A stretch of 64,000 nt of DNA from Alphaproteobacteria bacterium HGW-Alphaproteobacteria-7 (GCA_002842735.1 PHEB01000002.1:124001-188000), one strand, 5' to 3'. Positions 1 to 8,808 are shown, counted from the first letter of the stretch. The notes: generated from the letters alone by a model not told the origin. Made by a program: numbers and translations.

Positions 1-553
1 CGGCGGTGCCGGGGTTCGCGGCTGGCGATGCGGGCGGTTCTTCAACCCACACCGCATTGCGGCCCGGCAGCTGCGCGAATTCCGCCAGATCAAGCGCACG
101 CGGCGGCGGAAGTGCTAACACTGGCGCGTCTGCGACAGGAGAGGGCGCAGGAACAGGCGGAGCAAAGGGCATGGCCTCCAGCGGCTCGTCGAGGCTGGCG
201 CTGCCAAGTTCGTGCTTGGGATCAATCGCGCGGACATGGGTTGCCGCGCGCGCGACGAGCGAGGGCGCATCGGCGCCGCCCCGTTCCGCACGGCTGGCGC
301 GGCTGGCAATCATGAACAGCCCGCCGCCAAGCAGCAATGCGCTGCCGATAGCCAGCACGATCTGCGCCTGCTGTCCAAGCAGCATCAGAACAGTGCCTTT
401 GCTGAACTGTGCGATCAGGACAGGGGGCATGACCATAATCGAAAGTCCGGCCAGCGCCGCCCCCCAGACACCAAACATTGGTGCAAAGGCCGGATGTGAC
501 GACAGCTTGCGCGGCCTGCGCTGCGTCGGTTGATCCTGCTGCCCCGTGGTCAT
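1..553 (-). CDS. Two-TM membrane protein, partial (C-terminus off the left edge)
   Basis: An open minus-strand frame runs from an ATG at 551-553 to the window edge, giving 184 codons without a stop. It starts 7 bp after the stop of the glycosyltransferase, so the two are probably co-transcribed. The protein begins MTTGQQDQPTQRR. Two hydrophobic segments lie at about residues 27-50 and 62-83, followed by a Pro/Ala-rich region that looks cytoplasmic or periplasmic and disordered. I do not recognise a family. Its place at the end of an XrtA-type polysaccharide cluster suggests an envelope role, but that is only inference. Confidence 0.6.
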   Translation of the reverse strand, partial: MTTGQQDQPTQRRPRKLSSHPAFAPMFGVWGAALAGLSIMVMPPVLIAQFSKGTVLMLLGQQAQIVLAIGSALLLGGGLFMIASRASRAERGGADAPSLVARAATHVRAIDPKHELGSASLDEPLEAMPFAPPVPAPSPVADAPVLALPPPRALDLAEFAQLPGRNAVWVEEPPASPAANPGTA

Positions 554-560
554 TTGCGTG

Positions 561-1823
561 TCATCCCGCTGCTTGCGATGCGGCGCGTGCGCCGGACGTG
601 CTGTTGCCTAGGCTTTGGGCTAACAAAAGATGGTAAACAGAATGATAATTCTGCGCATTGGCGGCCCAATCATGGTGAGCGCGCACATGGGCTTCGGCGC
701 GATTGCGCATCGCGTCCCACCCCTCGCGCGCATCGAGCAGGCCTGCGAGCGCCGCAGCGCAGGCGGCGGGATCATCGGGCGCGAACAAGGTGCCGGTATC
801 GCCATCGCTAATCAATTCGCGGTGCCCCCCCACGCTTGATGCCGCCACCAGCCGCCGCTGCGCCATCGCTTCCAATGGCTTTAACGGGGTGACCAGATCG
901 GTCAGACGCTGCGCCTTCCTCGGATAGGCGAGCACATCGACCAGCGAATAATAGCGTTCCACCGTATCATGCGGAACGCGTCCGGTGAAGATCACCGCTT
1001 GCGGATCGGGCAGGGCCGCCGCCGCCGCGTGCCACGCGGCGTCCATCGGCCCCGCGCCCACCAGCAGCAACCGCGCCTGCGGGTGCGATTGCCTGAGCAT
1101 CGGCATCGCGGCGATCAGATCATCGACGCCTTCATAAGCATAAAAACTGCCGATATAGCCGATCACCGGAGTGCTCGGCGCGATCCCCAATGCCTTGGCC
1201 AGCGCATTGTCGCGCGGAACCGGCTGGCCGAACAGCGACAGGTCAACGCCGTTGCGCATCACTGTGATCTTGCCCGGCGCAATGCCGCGCCGCGCCAGAT
1301 CATCTTTCAGCCCTTCGCAAATCGTGAACAGCGCATCGGCGGTTTTCGCCACCCGCGTTTCCAGCGCGCGGGTGAGGCGGTATTTGATGCTGCCTTCGCT
1401 TCCGGTCAGGTTGCCGACTGCGGCATCTTCCCAAAAGGCGCGGATTTCATAGACGAAGGGGATGCCCAGCGCGCGCGCAGCACGTTGCGCCGCCGCACCG
1501 CATAGCGCGGGCGAATGGGCGTGGATGATATCGGGCCGCCAGTCTGCCGCCAGTGCGCGGATTGTGCGGTCAAGCGCATTGATTTCGCCCAGCTCGCGCA
1601 GTGCCGGCGGGCCTGCGGGAAGGCCTGCGGTGCGATGGAAGTTGAGGCCATCGGCAATCTCAGGCGATCCGCCGCCAGCGGCCTCAAGATTATGCCGCTG
1701 CCCGGTAATCCCGCGCACCTCCAGCCCCAGCCCTTGCTGCGCCTTCAAAATCGCACGGGTGCGGAAGGTGTAGCCGCTGTGGAGCGGCAACGAGTGGTCA
1801 AGGACATGGAGCACGCGGGTCAT
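561..1823 (-). CDS. Glycosyltransferase, exosortase A system-associated (GT4 type)
   Basis: A 420-residue protein opening MTRVLHVLDHSLPLHSGYTF, which is the characteristic N-terminus of the exosortase-A/PEP-CTERM associated glycosyltransferases (TIGR04063 type). It has the two Rossmann-like lobes of GT-B enzymes, with a C-terminal GT4 region around VTPLKPLEAMAQ and GGHRELI. It probably transfers a sugar from a nucleotide donor to an undecaprenyl-linked exopolysaccharide intermediate at the cytoplasmic membrane face. The frame extends upstream to 2024, but the conserved family start is the ATG at 1823. It is divergent from the small membrane gene and ligase starting at 1913. Family assignment is from remembered motifs, not a search. 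Confidence 0.88.
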   Translation of the reverse strand: MTRVLHVLDHSLPLHSGYTFRTRAILKAQQGLGLEVRGITGQRHNLEAAGGGSPEIADGLNFHRTAGLPAGPPALRELGEINALDRTIRALAADWRPDIIHAHSPALCGAAAQRAARALGIPFVYEIRAFWEDAAVGNLTGSEGSIKYRLTRALETRVAKTADALFTICEGLKDDLARRGIAPGKITVMRNGVDLSLFGQPVPRDNALAKALGIAPSTPVIGYIGSFYAYEGVDDLIAAMPMLRQSHPQARLLLVGAGPMDAAWHAAAAALPDPQAVIFTGRVPHDTVERYYSLVDVLAYPRKAQRLTDLVTPLKPLEAMAQRRLVAASSVGGHRELISDGDTGTLFAPDDPAACAAALAGLLDAREGWDAMRNRAEAHVRAHHDWAANAQNYHSVYHLLLAQSLGNSTSGARAASQAAG

Positions 1824-1912
1824 GGCCCCAGCGCTTACCGCAGCTGTGCTTAACGCGGCGTCAACTGCATCGGCGTAAGGATGAGGGGTATCGCGGCCCG
1901 GAGCCACCTGAG

Positions 1913-2134
1913 ATGATCGATTATTTTGCACTAGCGCTGGGTCATGGCCTGATTGCCATTGCGTTGCTGCGGCTGGTGCTGCGCGATGGGCTGGATACCG
2001 ATCCGCTGATCGAACAGATGGCATCCGACACCAAGGCCAATCGCAAGGCGAATAGCGGGACGGCCCGCAGCGCCGCGCGCCGCGCGCGCAAGCCCGATGA
2101 TCCCGCGACGCAGCAGCACGGCGATAGCGCGTAA
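1913..2134 (+). CDS. Small single-TM protein in the XrtA polysaccharide cluster
   Basis: A 73-residue protein beginning MIDYFALALGHGLIAIALLR. It has one N-terminal hydrophobic segment (about residues 4-22) and a charged Lys/Arg/Ala-rich tail. A GGAG ribosome-binding sequence lies upstream, and the stop is 3 bp from the start of the O-ligase gene, so translational coupling is likely. I know of no biochemical function. Conservation of the pair in related genomes would decide whether it is a true cluster component. Confidence 0.6.
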   Translation: MIDYFALALGHGLIAIALLRLVLRDGLDTDPLIEQMASDTKANRKANSGTARSAARRARKPDDPATQQHGDSA

Positions 2135-2137
2135 CCC

Positions 2138-3520
2138 ATGCTCGACCTCGCCTTCCTTGCTTTCATTGGATATGTGCTGGTGCTCGGCATCCGGCGCCCG
2201 TTTCTGTGGGTGCTGCTGTATGTCTATATCGACATCCTGGCCCCACAGCGGATCGGCTATTCGATCATTGCCAGCCTGCCGGTTTCGCTGATCGCGTTCG
2301 CTGCGGCGTTTGGCGGGTGGCTGGCGCTGGATCGCAAACAAGGCGCGCGCTTTACCATCCGGCAGGGGTTGATGCTGGCGCTGCTCGTCTATTGCTGGTG
2401 GACCACCGGAAACGCTGATTTCCCCGCCGAGGCCGCGACCAAGTGGGATTGGGTGTGGAAGGCCTTGATGTTTGCAATCTTCCTGCCGTTAACGCTCACC
2501 ACCCGCGCCCGGATCGAAGGGCTGGCGTTGATGCTGGTGCTGGCGATTGCCACCATCGTGATCGGCACGGGAATGAAGACGGTGCTGGGCGGGGGCGGGT
2601 ATGAAAACCTCAAATTCTTCGTCAACGACAATAGCGGCATCTATGAAAGCTCAACCCTGGCGACCGTGGCTATCGGGCTGATCCCGATGATCTGGTGGTT
2701 TGTGCGGCATGGGACGGTGTTTCGCCCGAACTGGGCGGTGACGGCGTTCGCGGCGGCGCTGACCTTTGCCTGCCTGCTGGTGCCAATCGGCACCGAAGCG
2801 CGCACCGGATTGCTGTGCATCGCCGCGCTGGGCGTGCTGATGCTGCGTTATACCAAGCGACGATTGCTGTTCGTCGCTGGGGCAGGGGTGCTGGGCCTCA
2901 CCGCGCTGCCGTTCCTGCCGCAAAGCTATTACGAACGCATGGCCACCATCGCCGCGCCGGGCGGCGACGAAAGCGCATCGACCCGCGTGGCGGTGTGGCA
3001 ATGGACGCTCGATTACGTCGATGAAAAGCCATTTGGCGGCGGGTTCGATGCCTATCGCGGCAATCGCTTTTCCTATGTCATGCCGGTCAAGCAGGTTACC
3101 GGGAACACCACCACCTTGGAATACAAGGAAGTGGTCGATGAAGGCCGCGCGTTCCATTCTTCGGTGTTCGAGATGCTGGGCGAACAGGGCTGGCCGGGGC
3201 TCGCCATCTGGCTGGCGCTGCACGGGCTAGGGCTATGGCAGATGGAGCGCATCCAGCGCCGCTGGCGCGGGCGTGAGGATGAGGCGGAACGCTGGATCGC
3301 GCCGTTTGCGGCGGCCTTGCAGATGGGCGCGGTGATCTATCTTGTCGGTGCGCTGTTTCAGGGGATCGCCTATCAGCCGGTGATGCTGATGCTGGTCGGT
3401 TTGCAGATCGGGCTGCATTCCTATTGCCAGCGGATCGAGTCGGCGCGGGCGTTGCTGGATCGCAGCACCGCGCGCAAGCAGGCGGCCGGCCACAAGATGC
3501 GCGGTGCCGTAACGGCATAA
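2138..3520 (+). CDS. Putative O-glycosylation ligase, exosortase A system-associated (Wzy/WaaL-like)
   Basis: A 460-residue polytopic membrane protein with roughly ten hydrophobic segments. The N-terminus (RRPFLWVLLYVYIDILAPQR) matches the TIGR03097 family of O-antigen-ligase-like proteins that accompany exosortase A. The segments PIGTEARTGLL and FHSSVFEMLGEQGWPGLAIW resemble the periplasmic-loop and late-TM motifs of Wzy_C/O-antigen ligases. It probably polymerises or ligates the exopolysaccharide at the periplasmic face. It follows the 73-residue protein by 3 bp and is divergent from the glycosyltransferase. The exosortase itself is not in the window. Confidence 0.87.
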   Translation: MLDLAFLAFIGYVLVLGIRRPFLWVLLYVYIDILAPQRIGYSIIASLPVSLIAFAAAFGGWLALDRKQGARFTIRQGLMLALLVYCWWTTGNADFPAEAATKWDWVWKALMFAIFLPLTLTTRARIEGLALMLVLAIATIVIGTGMKTVLGGGGYENLKFFVNDNSGIYESSTLATVAIGLIPMIWWFVRHGTVFRPNWAVTAFAAALTFACLLVPIGTEARTGLLCIAALGVLMLRYTKRRLLFVAGAGVLGLTALPFLPQSYYERMATIAAPGGDESASTRVAVWQWTLDYVDEKPFGGGFDAYRGNRFSYVMPVKQVTGNTTTLEYKEVVDEGRAFHSSVFEMLGEQGWPGLAIWLALHGLGLWQMERIQRRWRGREDEAERWIAPFAAALQMGAVIYLVGALFQGIAYQPVMLMLVGLQIGLHSYCQRIESARALLDRSTARKQAAGHKMRGAVTA

Positions 3521-3622
3521 TCGCCGCCGTTGCGCTCCCCCCGATGATGCGCCATGACACTGCCGCACAAGCAGCGCGGCGGGCACGGGATCTCGTCGGC
3601 GCAAACGCGAAGGAGGAGCCCG

Positions 3623-4072
3623 ATGACCCCGCAGGAATTGGCCGCCAAGGTCGGCGAAAATATTGGTACCAGCCAATGGGCCGAAATGAGCCAGGATCGC
3701 ATCAACCAGTTCGCCGAGGCGACCGGTGATCACCAGTTTATCCACGTCAACCCGGACATGGCGAAGATGACCCCGTTCGGCGGCACCATCGCCCACGGCT
3801 TCTTGACCCTTTCGATGATCCCCTACCTCAGCGCGAACAGCGATATGCCGCGCATGGACGGGATCAAGATGGGTGTGAATTACGGCGGCAACAAAACCCG
3901 CTTCATCGCCCCGGTGCGATCGGGCAAGCGCATTCGTGGCCACTGGAAACTCACCGAAATGGTCGAAAAGCGTCCCGGCCAGTGGCAACAGACCGCCGAA
4001 ATCACCATCGAGATCGAGGGCGAGGAAAAGCCCGCACTGATCTGTGAATGGATCACGCAGTTCTTCGTTTAA
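3623..4072 (+). CDS. MaoC family dehydratase ((R)-specific enoyl-CoA hydratase type)
   Basis: A 149-residue single hot-dog-fold protein. The hydratase-2 signature is present, with D36 and H41 in GDHQFIHVNP as the probable catalytic pair, followed by GGTIAHGFLTLS. The start at 3623 is chosen because an AAGGAGG sequence lies 6 bp upstream; the frame itself continues further left. It probably hydrates trans-2-enoyl-CoA to (R)-3-hydroxyacyl-CoA. A thiolase gene follows 94 bp downstream in the same direction, which fits fatty-acid or PHA-type CoA metabolism. Confidence 0.87.
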   Translation: MTPQELAAKVGENIGTSQWAEMSQDRINQFAEATGDHQFIHVNPDMAKMTPFGGTIAHGFLTLSMIPYLSANSDMPRMDGIKMGVNYGGNKTRFIAPVRSGKRIRGHWKLTEMVEKRPGQWQQTAEITIEIEGEEKPALICEWITQFFV

Positions 4073-4090
4073 GAATTGTGTGAGCCCGAT

Positions 4091-4113
4091 GTGCGTTCCC
4101 GCGAAGGCGGGAA
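4091..4113. repeat. Single REP-like palindrome (CCCGCGAAGGCGGG family)
   Basis: The segment 4096-4113 is an inverted repeat, TTCCCGC/GCGGGAA around GAAG, preceded by GTGCG. It is the same core as the elements at 11383, 45720, 49779 and 50063. Here it is a single unit lying between the MaoC and thiolase genes. Confidence 0.75.
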
Positions 4114-4166
4114 CCTCCCTCGGCAAGACGCAGACGCGCACCCTCTAGAATAAAGGAATACCTCTC

Positions 4167-5348
4167 ATGTCACGTGAAGCCGTTATCGTTTCCACCGCCC
4201 GCACGCCGATTGGCCGCGCATACAAGGGCGCCTTCAATGCCACGCCCGGCCCCACGCTTGGCGCCTACAGCCTCGCCCCCGCGATTGAACGCGCCGGGAT
4301 CGAAGCGGGCGCGATTGATGATGTGGTGTGGGGCACGGTGCTGACCCAGGGCACGCAGGCAGGCAATATTGGCCGCCAGGTCGCGCTGCGCGCCGGTTGC
4401 CCGGTGACGGTGTCAGCCCAGACCATCGACCGCCAGTGTTCATCGGGCCTGATGGCGATTGCTACGGCTGCCAAGCAGATCATCGTCGACAACATGGATA
4501 TCGTCGTCGGCGGTGGGCAGGACTCGATCTCGATGGTGCAGACGCCGGAAATGCGGGTGTCGCCCGACCGGTCGCTGATCGCGATGCACAAGGATGTGTA
4601 TATGCCGATGCTTGGCACGGCGGAAACGGTCGCCAAACGTTACGATATCGGCCGCGAAGCGCAGGACGAATACGCGCTGCAATCGCAGCAGCGCACGGCC
4701 GCCGCGCAGGCTGCCGGATATCTCGATGCTGAAGTCGTTCCCGTCACCACCACCATGGCAGTGAAGGACAAGGAAACCGGCGAAGTCAGCCATGTCGAAT
4801 TCACCCTGACCAAGGATGAAGGCAACCGCCCGTCGACCACGCTCGAAGGGCTGCAATCGCTTCAGCCAGTGATGGGGCCGGGGATGTGCATTACCGCGGG
4901 CAACGCCTCGCAATTGTCGGATGGCTCATCGGCTTCGGTGCTGATGGAAGCCAAGCTGGCCGAACAAAAGGGGCTGCAACCCTTGGGCCGCTATGTCGGC
5001 ATGGCGGTGGCGGGCACCGAGCCTGACGAAATGGGCATCGGCCCGGCATTCGCGATCCCCAAGCTGCTGAAAGCAACCGGCCTGAAAATGGACGATATCG
5101 GGCTGTGGGAGTTGAACGAGGCCTTCGCGGTGCAGGTGCTCTATTGCCGCGACAAGCTCGGCATCAATAACGACATTCTCAACGTCAATGGCGGCGCGAT
5201 CTCGATTGGCCACCCCTATGGCATGACCGGCGCACGCTGCACCGGGCACGCGCTGATCGAAGGCAAGCGGCGCGGCGCGAAATATGTCGTCGTCACCATG
5301 TGCATCGGTGGCGGCATGGGCGCGGCAGGCCTGTTCGAAGTGTTCTGA
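4167..5348 (+). CDS. Acetyl-CoA C-acyltransferase (thiolase)
   Basis: A 393-residue thiolase of normal length. Catalytic residues are visible: nucleophile C91 in [11 protein letters not shown]349 in [12 protein letters not shown] and C379 in [10 protein letters not shown], with NEAFAVQ in the expected position. It either condenses two acetyl-CoA units or cleaves 3-ketoacyl-CoA in beta-oxidation; the sequence alone does not say which. The MaoC hydratase is just upstream and a 3-hydroxyacyl-CoA dehydrogenase lies about 2.6 kb downstream, so the three could serve one pathway. Confidence 0.93.
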   Translation: MSREAVIVSTARTPIGRAYKGAFNATPGPTLGAYSLAPAIERAGIEAGAIDDVVWGTVLTQGTQAGNIGRQVALRAGCPVTVSAQTIDRQCSSGLMAIATAAKQIIVDNMDIVVGGGQDSISMVQTPEMRVSPDRSLIAMHKDVYMPMLGTAETVAKRYDIGREAQDEYALQSQQRTAAAQAAGYLDAEVVPVTTTMAVKDKETGEVSHVEFTLTKDEGNRPSTTLEGLQSLQPVMGPGMCITAGNASQLSDGSSASVLMEAKLAEQKGLQPLGRYVGMAVAGTEPDEMGIGPAFAIPKLLKATGLKMDDIGLWELNEAFAVQVLYCRDKLGINNDILNVNGGAISIGHPYGMTGARCTGHALIEGKRRGAKYVVVTMCIGGGMGAAGLFEVF

Positions 5349-5355
5349 AGAAAAG

Positions 5356-5402
5356 GTTTCCCAGATAGGGAAACAAGCGGCGCGGGGGGCGACTCCCGCG
5401 CC
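5356..5402. terminator. Convergent terminator region between thiolase and HNH genes
   Basis: Two hairpins sit in the 83-bp convergent gap. GTTTCCC/GGGAAAC (5356-5374) is followed on the minus strand by CTTTTCTT. GGCGCGGG/CCCGCGCC (5379-5402) is followed on the plus strand by GTTTCC. Neither has a perfect T-tract, so this is a moderate call. Confidence 0.45.
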
Positions 5403-5431
5403 GTTTCCGTCAGCATTTCAGCGCGCTGGTA

Positions 5432-6040
5432 TTACGCCTCCAGCTCAATGTCCCAATACAGCCAGTCGCGCCAGGTTTCGTGGAGGTAATTGGGCGGGAA
5501 CAGCTTGCCGTGCTGTTGCAATTGCCAGCTGGTCGGGCGGATCGGGGTGCGGTGCACGGGCATCGCCGCCTGTTTCGGGGTGCGTCCGCCCTTTTTCATG
5601 TTGCACGGCGCGCAGGCGGTGATGATGTTTTCCCACGTCGTGCGCCCACCCAATCGGCGCGGCATAACGTGATCGAAGGTCAGGTGATCGTGGCTGCCGC
5701 AATACTGGCACTGGAAGCGATCGCGCAGGAACACGTTGAAGCGCGTGAAGGCGGGAAATTCGCTGTGCTTCACATATTGTCTGAGCGCGATCACGCTCGG
5801 GATTTTCATGTCGAGGTTGGGCGAATGCACCTCGCGTTCGTAGCTGGCGACAATATCCACCCGGTCGAGAAACACCGCCTTGATCGCCGTCTGCCACGGC
5901 CACAGGCTGAGCGGGTAATAGGACAGCGGGGTGTAATCGGCATTCAGCACCAGCGCCGGGCACCCCGACAGGTTGCGCGCCGGATCGCCGTCCGCGCTGC
6001 GGAACTGGGCCGCCTTTTCGATCAGTTCGGCATTGAACAC
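5432..6040 (-). CDS. HNH endonuclease family protein
   Basis: A 202-residue protein, with the start taken as the GTG at 6040 because GGAGG lies about 10 bp upstream; a TTG at 6082 in the same frame has no such site. The N-terminal half contains the CPALVLNADYTPLSYYPLSLW block typical of a widespread HNH family. The nuclease module follows: C111-x2-C114, D123-H124, N138 and C143-x2-C146-N147 give the zinc-stabilised beta-beta-alpha-metal fold. The cellular role of this conserved family is not established; it is not obviously linked to a phage or restriction system here. Confidence 0.85.
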   Translation of the reverse strand: MFNAELIEKAAQFRSADGDPARNLSGCPALVLNADYTPLSYYPLSLWPWQTAIKAVFLDRVDIVASYEREVHSPNLDMKIPSVIALRQYVKHSEFPAFTRFNVFLRDRFQCQYCGSHDHLTFDHVMPRRLGGRTTWENIITACAPCNMKKGGRTPKQAAMPVHRTPIRPTSWQLQQHGKLFPPNYLHETWRDWLYWDIELEA

Positions 6041-6111
6041 GGTGCGCGTTCCTCCCTGATTGACTGGATCATGGCGTGCCAATCTAAAGAGTCAAACCCA
6101 TGACAGGATGA

Positions 6112-6161
6112 CTATCCACAGTGGCCTCCTGTGGACAGGCTGTGGGCAAATCTGTGGATGA
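6112..6161. promoter_or_regulatory. Cluster of DnaA-box-like motifs in a divergent intergenic region
   Basis: Four 9-mers related to TTATCCACA (either strand) lie within 50 bp: CTATCCACA at 6112-6120 (8/9), TGTGGACAG at 6130-6138 (7/9), TGTGGGCAA at 6141-6149 (7/9) and TGTGGATGA at 6153-6161 (8/9). They lie between the divergent HNH and gluQ genes. They may bind DnaA, but no box is perfect. Confidence 0.35.
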
Positions 6162-6194
6162 CGCAAGGTTATGTCCTGTGGCATGGCTGGCGCG

Positions 6195-7025
6195 ATGCAG
6201 AATTGCGCCCCTTTGGTGACCCGGTTTGCGCCAAGCCCCAATGGGCGGCTGCATCTGGGCCATGCGCTGTCCGCGATCATCGCGCATGATCTGGCGAGGG
6301 CCAGTGGCGGGCGGTTCCTGCTCAGGATCGAGGATATTGACGGCCCGCGTTCACGCCCCGAACTGGCGGACGAATTTCGCCGCGATCTGGCATGGCTGGG
6401 GCTGGAATGGGAAGAAGTGCCCGCGCAATCGACCCGGCTGGAAAGCTACGCCGCCGCCGCCGAAACGTTGCGCGCGCACGGGCTGCTGTATCGCTGCACC
6501 TGCACCCGCAAACAGATCGTCAAGGCCGGGGCGCAGGCGGGGACAGATGGCCTGATATATCCCGGCACCTGCAAGCATAACCCGCCTGACCCGGAGCTGC
6601 CTTCGGCGTGGCGGCTCGATGCAGACCGGGCGCTGGCGCAAACCGGCGCGTTGGTGTGGGAGGATGATTTTGCCGGGGCAATCCCGGTTGACCTGTCCGG
6701 GCTGGGCGATGTGGTGCTAGTGCGCAAGGATCTGCCCGCCAGCTATCACCTTGCCGTCACGCTCGACGATGCGGCGGACGGCGTGACGCTGGTAACGCGC
6801 GGGGCCGATCTGTTCGCGGCGAGCCACGTCCACCGCACGCTTCAGGTGCTGCTCGGCCTGCCCGTGCCGCGCTGGCACCACCATGCGCTGTTGACTGACG
6901 ATGCGGGCCTGAAACTCGCCAAGCGGCGCGGTTCGCCAGCCTTGGCCGAACGGCGGCTGGCAGGCGAGGATGGGCTGGTGCTTGCCGCGCAATTGCGCTT
7001 GCAGCATTTGCGGCTTGGAACCTGA
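6195..7025 (+). CDS. gluQ: Glutamyl-Q tRNA(Asp) synthetase (GluQRS)
   Basis: A truncated glutamyl-tRNA synthetase paralogue of about 276 residues, lacking the anticodon-binding domain. It has the HIGH-equivalent HLGHA in RFAPSPNGRLHLGHALSA, a zinc-binding CTCT...YPGTC cluster and KLAKR in place of KMSKS. The family attaches glutamate to queuosine at position 34 of tRNA(Asp). In-frame ATGs also occur at 6171 and 6183; 6195 gives the N-terminus closest to the family, but ribosome-binding evidence is weak for all three. Confidence 0.88.
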   Translation: MQNCAPLVTRFAPSPNGRLHLGHALSAIIAHDLARASGGRFLLRIEDIDGPRSRPELADEFRRDLAWLGLEWEEVPAQSTRLESYAAAAETLRAHGLLYRCTCTRKQIVKAGAQAGTDGLIYPGTCKHNPPDPELPSAWRLDADRALAQTGALVWEDDFAGAIPVDLSGLGDVVLVRKDLPASYHLAVTLDDAADGVTLVTRGADLFAASHVHRTLQVLLGLPVPRWHHHALLTDDAGLKLAKRRGSPALAERRLAGEDGLVLAAQLRLQHLRLGT

Positions 7026-7049
7026 CGCGCAAACGGCCATTATGCACCC

Positions 7050-7280
7050 ATGAACTATGTCCTTGTGCCCGTGCTGCTCGTCCTGATGGGGCTTGTCGTC
7101 TTTTCGCTGATCCGTGGGATCATTGCCTTCCTCAAGACGACCAGGATCGATCTTGAAACCGGCGAGGGTAAAACCGCCACCGATATGCAGCTCGCCCAGA
7201 ACAAGGCGATGTTTGCGCGGATCAAGTATCAGGCGCTGGCAATCGTGGTGGTGGTGATCATCCTTGCCGTCGCGCGCTGA
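7050..7280 (+). CDS. HIG1-domain twin transmembrane protein
   Basis: A 76-residue protein with two hydrophobic helices (about residues 3-26 and 57-75). The joining loop contains LAQNKAMFARIKYQALAI, resembling the Q-N-x-x-M-x-x-R-V-x-x-Q signature of the hypoxia-induced HIG1 family. Members in alphaproteobacteria are thought to associate with cytochrome oxidase or membrane integrity, although the exact role here is inference. The stop is 5 bp from the start of the adenosyltransferase gene, so they are very likely one operon. Confidence 0.75.
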   Translation: MNYVLVPVLLVLMGLVVFSLIRGIIAFLKTTRIDLETGEGKTATDMQLAQNKAMFARIKYQALAIVVVVIILAVAR

Positions 7281-7285
7281 GGCCT

Positions 7286-7861
7286 ATGGTCAAGCTCAAC
7301 AAGATTTACACCCGCACCGGGGATGATGGCACGACCGGGCTGGTCGATGGATCGCGCCTGCCCAAACATGCGGCCCGCATGGAGGCGATCGGCGCCATTG
7401 ATGAGGCGAATGCGGCGCTGGGTTTCGCCTTGCGCAAATTAGGCGGTGCGCCCGCCGATAGCGTGTTTCGCATCCAGAATGATCTGTTCGATCTGGGCGC
7501 CGATCTGGCGACCCCTGCGGAAAATGACGATTTTACGCCATCGGACATGGTGCTGCGGATTGTGCCATCGCAGGTTGCATGGCTTGAAGAACGGATCGAC
7601 GCGCTTACCGCAGTGCTTGCGCCGCTCACCAGCTTTATTCTCCCCGGCGGAACAGAGGCCGCCGCGCGGTTGCATCTGGCGCGCACCGCGACGCGCCGCG
7701 CCGAACGCGCGATGACCGCGCTGGCCGCAACAGAGCCGACCAATCCGGCGGCGCTGCGTTATATCAACCGGCTTTCGGACTATCTGTTCGTGCTGGGCCG
7801 CGCCGCCAATAATGATGGCACGGCGGATATTAAATGGGTGCCCGGCGCCCATCGCGCGTGA
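7286..7861 (+). CDS. Cob(I)alamin/cob(I)yrinic acid a,c-diamide adenosyltransferase (PduO type)
   Basis: A 191-residue protein with the PduO-type N-terminal ATP-binding motif YTRTGDDGTTGL, and C-terminal signatures RYINRLSDYLFVLGRAAN. It transfers the adenosyl group of ATP to Co(I) corrinoid to form adenosylcobalamin. Length and motifs are normal. It overlaps functionally with neither neighbour, but the order HIG1 protein - adenosyltransferase - 3-hydroxyacyl-CoA dehydrogenase is familiar from sphingomonad genomes. Confidence 0.92.
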   Translation: MVKLNKIYTRTGDDGTTGLVDGSRLPKHAARMEAIGAIDEANAALGFALRKLGGAPADSVFRIQNDLFDLGADLATPAENDDFTPSDMVLRIVPSQVAWLEERIDALTAVLAPLTSFILPGGTEAAARLHLARTATRRAERAMTALAATEPTNPAALRYINRLSDYLFVLGRAANNDGTADIKWVPGAHRA

Positions 7862-7932
7862 GAACGCAGCTAGTCAGGCTGCACCTTCCCCGCTAGGGCG
7901 AGCGCTTTGCTGCACTTGCGAAGGAATATACC

Positions 7933-8802
7933 ATGCGCAATATCGCCGTCATCGGCGCCGGTCAGATGGGAACCGGCATCGCTCAGACCGTCGCCGCTCA
8001 AGGCATGAAAGTCATGCTGTCGGATGTTGACCTTGCGCGCGCCGAAGCGGGCAAGGCCACTGTCGAACAGGCGCTGGTCAAGCTGATGGGGCGCGGCAAG
8101 ATCGAAGCGGGCGAGGCCGAGGCGCTGCTCGCCCGCATCACCCCGGTTGCCGATTACGCACCGATGGCCGAGGCCGATCTGATCATCGAAGCCGCGACCG
8201 AGCGCGAGGAAATCAAGAACGCGATTTTTCTGGCGGCGGGCAAGGTGCTGTCAGCCGATGCGATCATGGCATCGAACACATCATCGATCCCGATCACCCG
8301 CATGGCCAATCATTCGCCCGATCCGGCGCGCTTTATCGGGCTGCATTTCTTCAACCCGGTGCCGGTAATGGGGCTGATCGAGGTGATACCCGGCCTTGCC
8401 ACCGCGCAGGCCACCACCGACCGCGTGACCGAATTCGCGCGCGAACTGGGCAAGGAAGTGGTGCTGAGCCAGGACGAACCCGGCTTCGTCGTCAACCGCA
8501 TCCTGCTGCCGATGATCAACGAGGCAGTGTTTGTGCTCGGCCAGTCGACCGCGGGGATCGAGGATATCGACAAGGGCTGCCGGCTCGGCCTCAATCACCC
8601 GATGGGGCCGCTGCAACTGGCGGATTTCGTCGGGCTGGACACCTGCCTCGACATCATCAACGTGCTCTACATGACCACCCGCGACACCAAATATCGCCCC
8701 GCGCCGCTGCTGGTAAAATATGTCGAAGCCGGATGGCTGGGCCGCAAGACCGGGCGCGGGTTCTACGATTACACGGGCGAGGCGCCGGTTCCGACGCGGT
8801 GA
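7933..8802 (+). CDS. 3-hydroxybutyryl-CoA dehydrogenase
   Basis: A 289-residue NAD(P)-dependent 3-hydroxyacyl-CoA dehydrogenase. The Rossmann motif GAGQMGTGIAQ is at residues 8-18. The catalytic His is H138 in GLHFFNPVPVM, with EV following and SNTSS before it. The C-terminal dimerisation domain has GFVVNRILLPMINEA and GRKTGRGFYDY. It oxidises (S)-3-hydroxybutyryl-CoA to acetoacetyl-CoA or works in reverse. With the thiolase and MaoC genes nearby, a role in acyl-CoA turnover is likely. AAGGA precedes the ATG. Confidence 0.93.
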   Translation: MRNIAVIGAGQMGTGIAQTVAAQGMKVMLSDVDLARAEAGKATVEQALVKLMGRGKIEAGEAEALLARITPVADYAPMAEADLIIEAATEREEIKNAIFLAAGKVLSADAIMASNTSSIPITRMANHSPDPARFIGLHFFNPVPVMGLIEVIPGLATAQATTDRVTEFARELGKEVVLSQDEPGFVVNRILLPMINEAVFVLGQSTAGIEDIDKGCRLGLNHPMGPLQLADFVGLDTCLDIINVLYMTTRDTKYRPAPLLVKYVEAGWLGRKTGRGFYDYTGEAPVPTR

Positions 8803-8808
8803 TGCAGG

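Noticed and set aside
4162..4177. CACGTGAA at the thiolase start as a third parS
   Set aside because: Only about 11 of 16 positions match, well below the other two sites.
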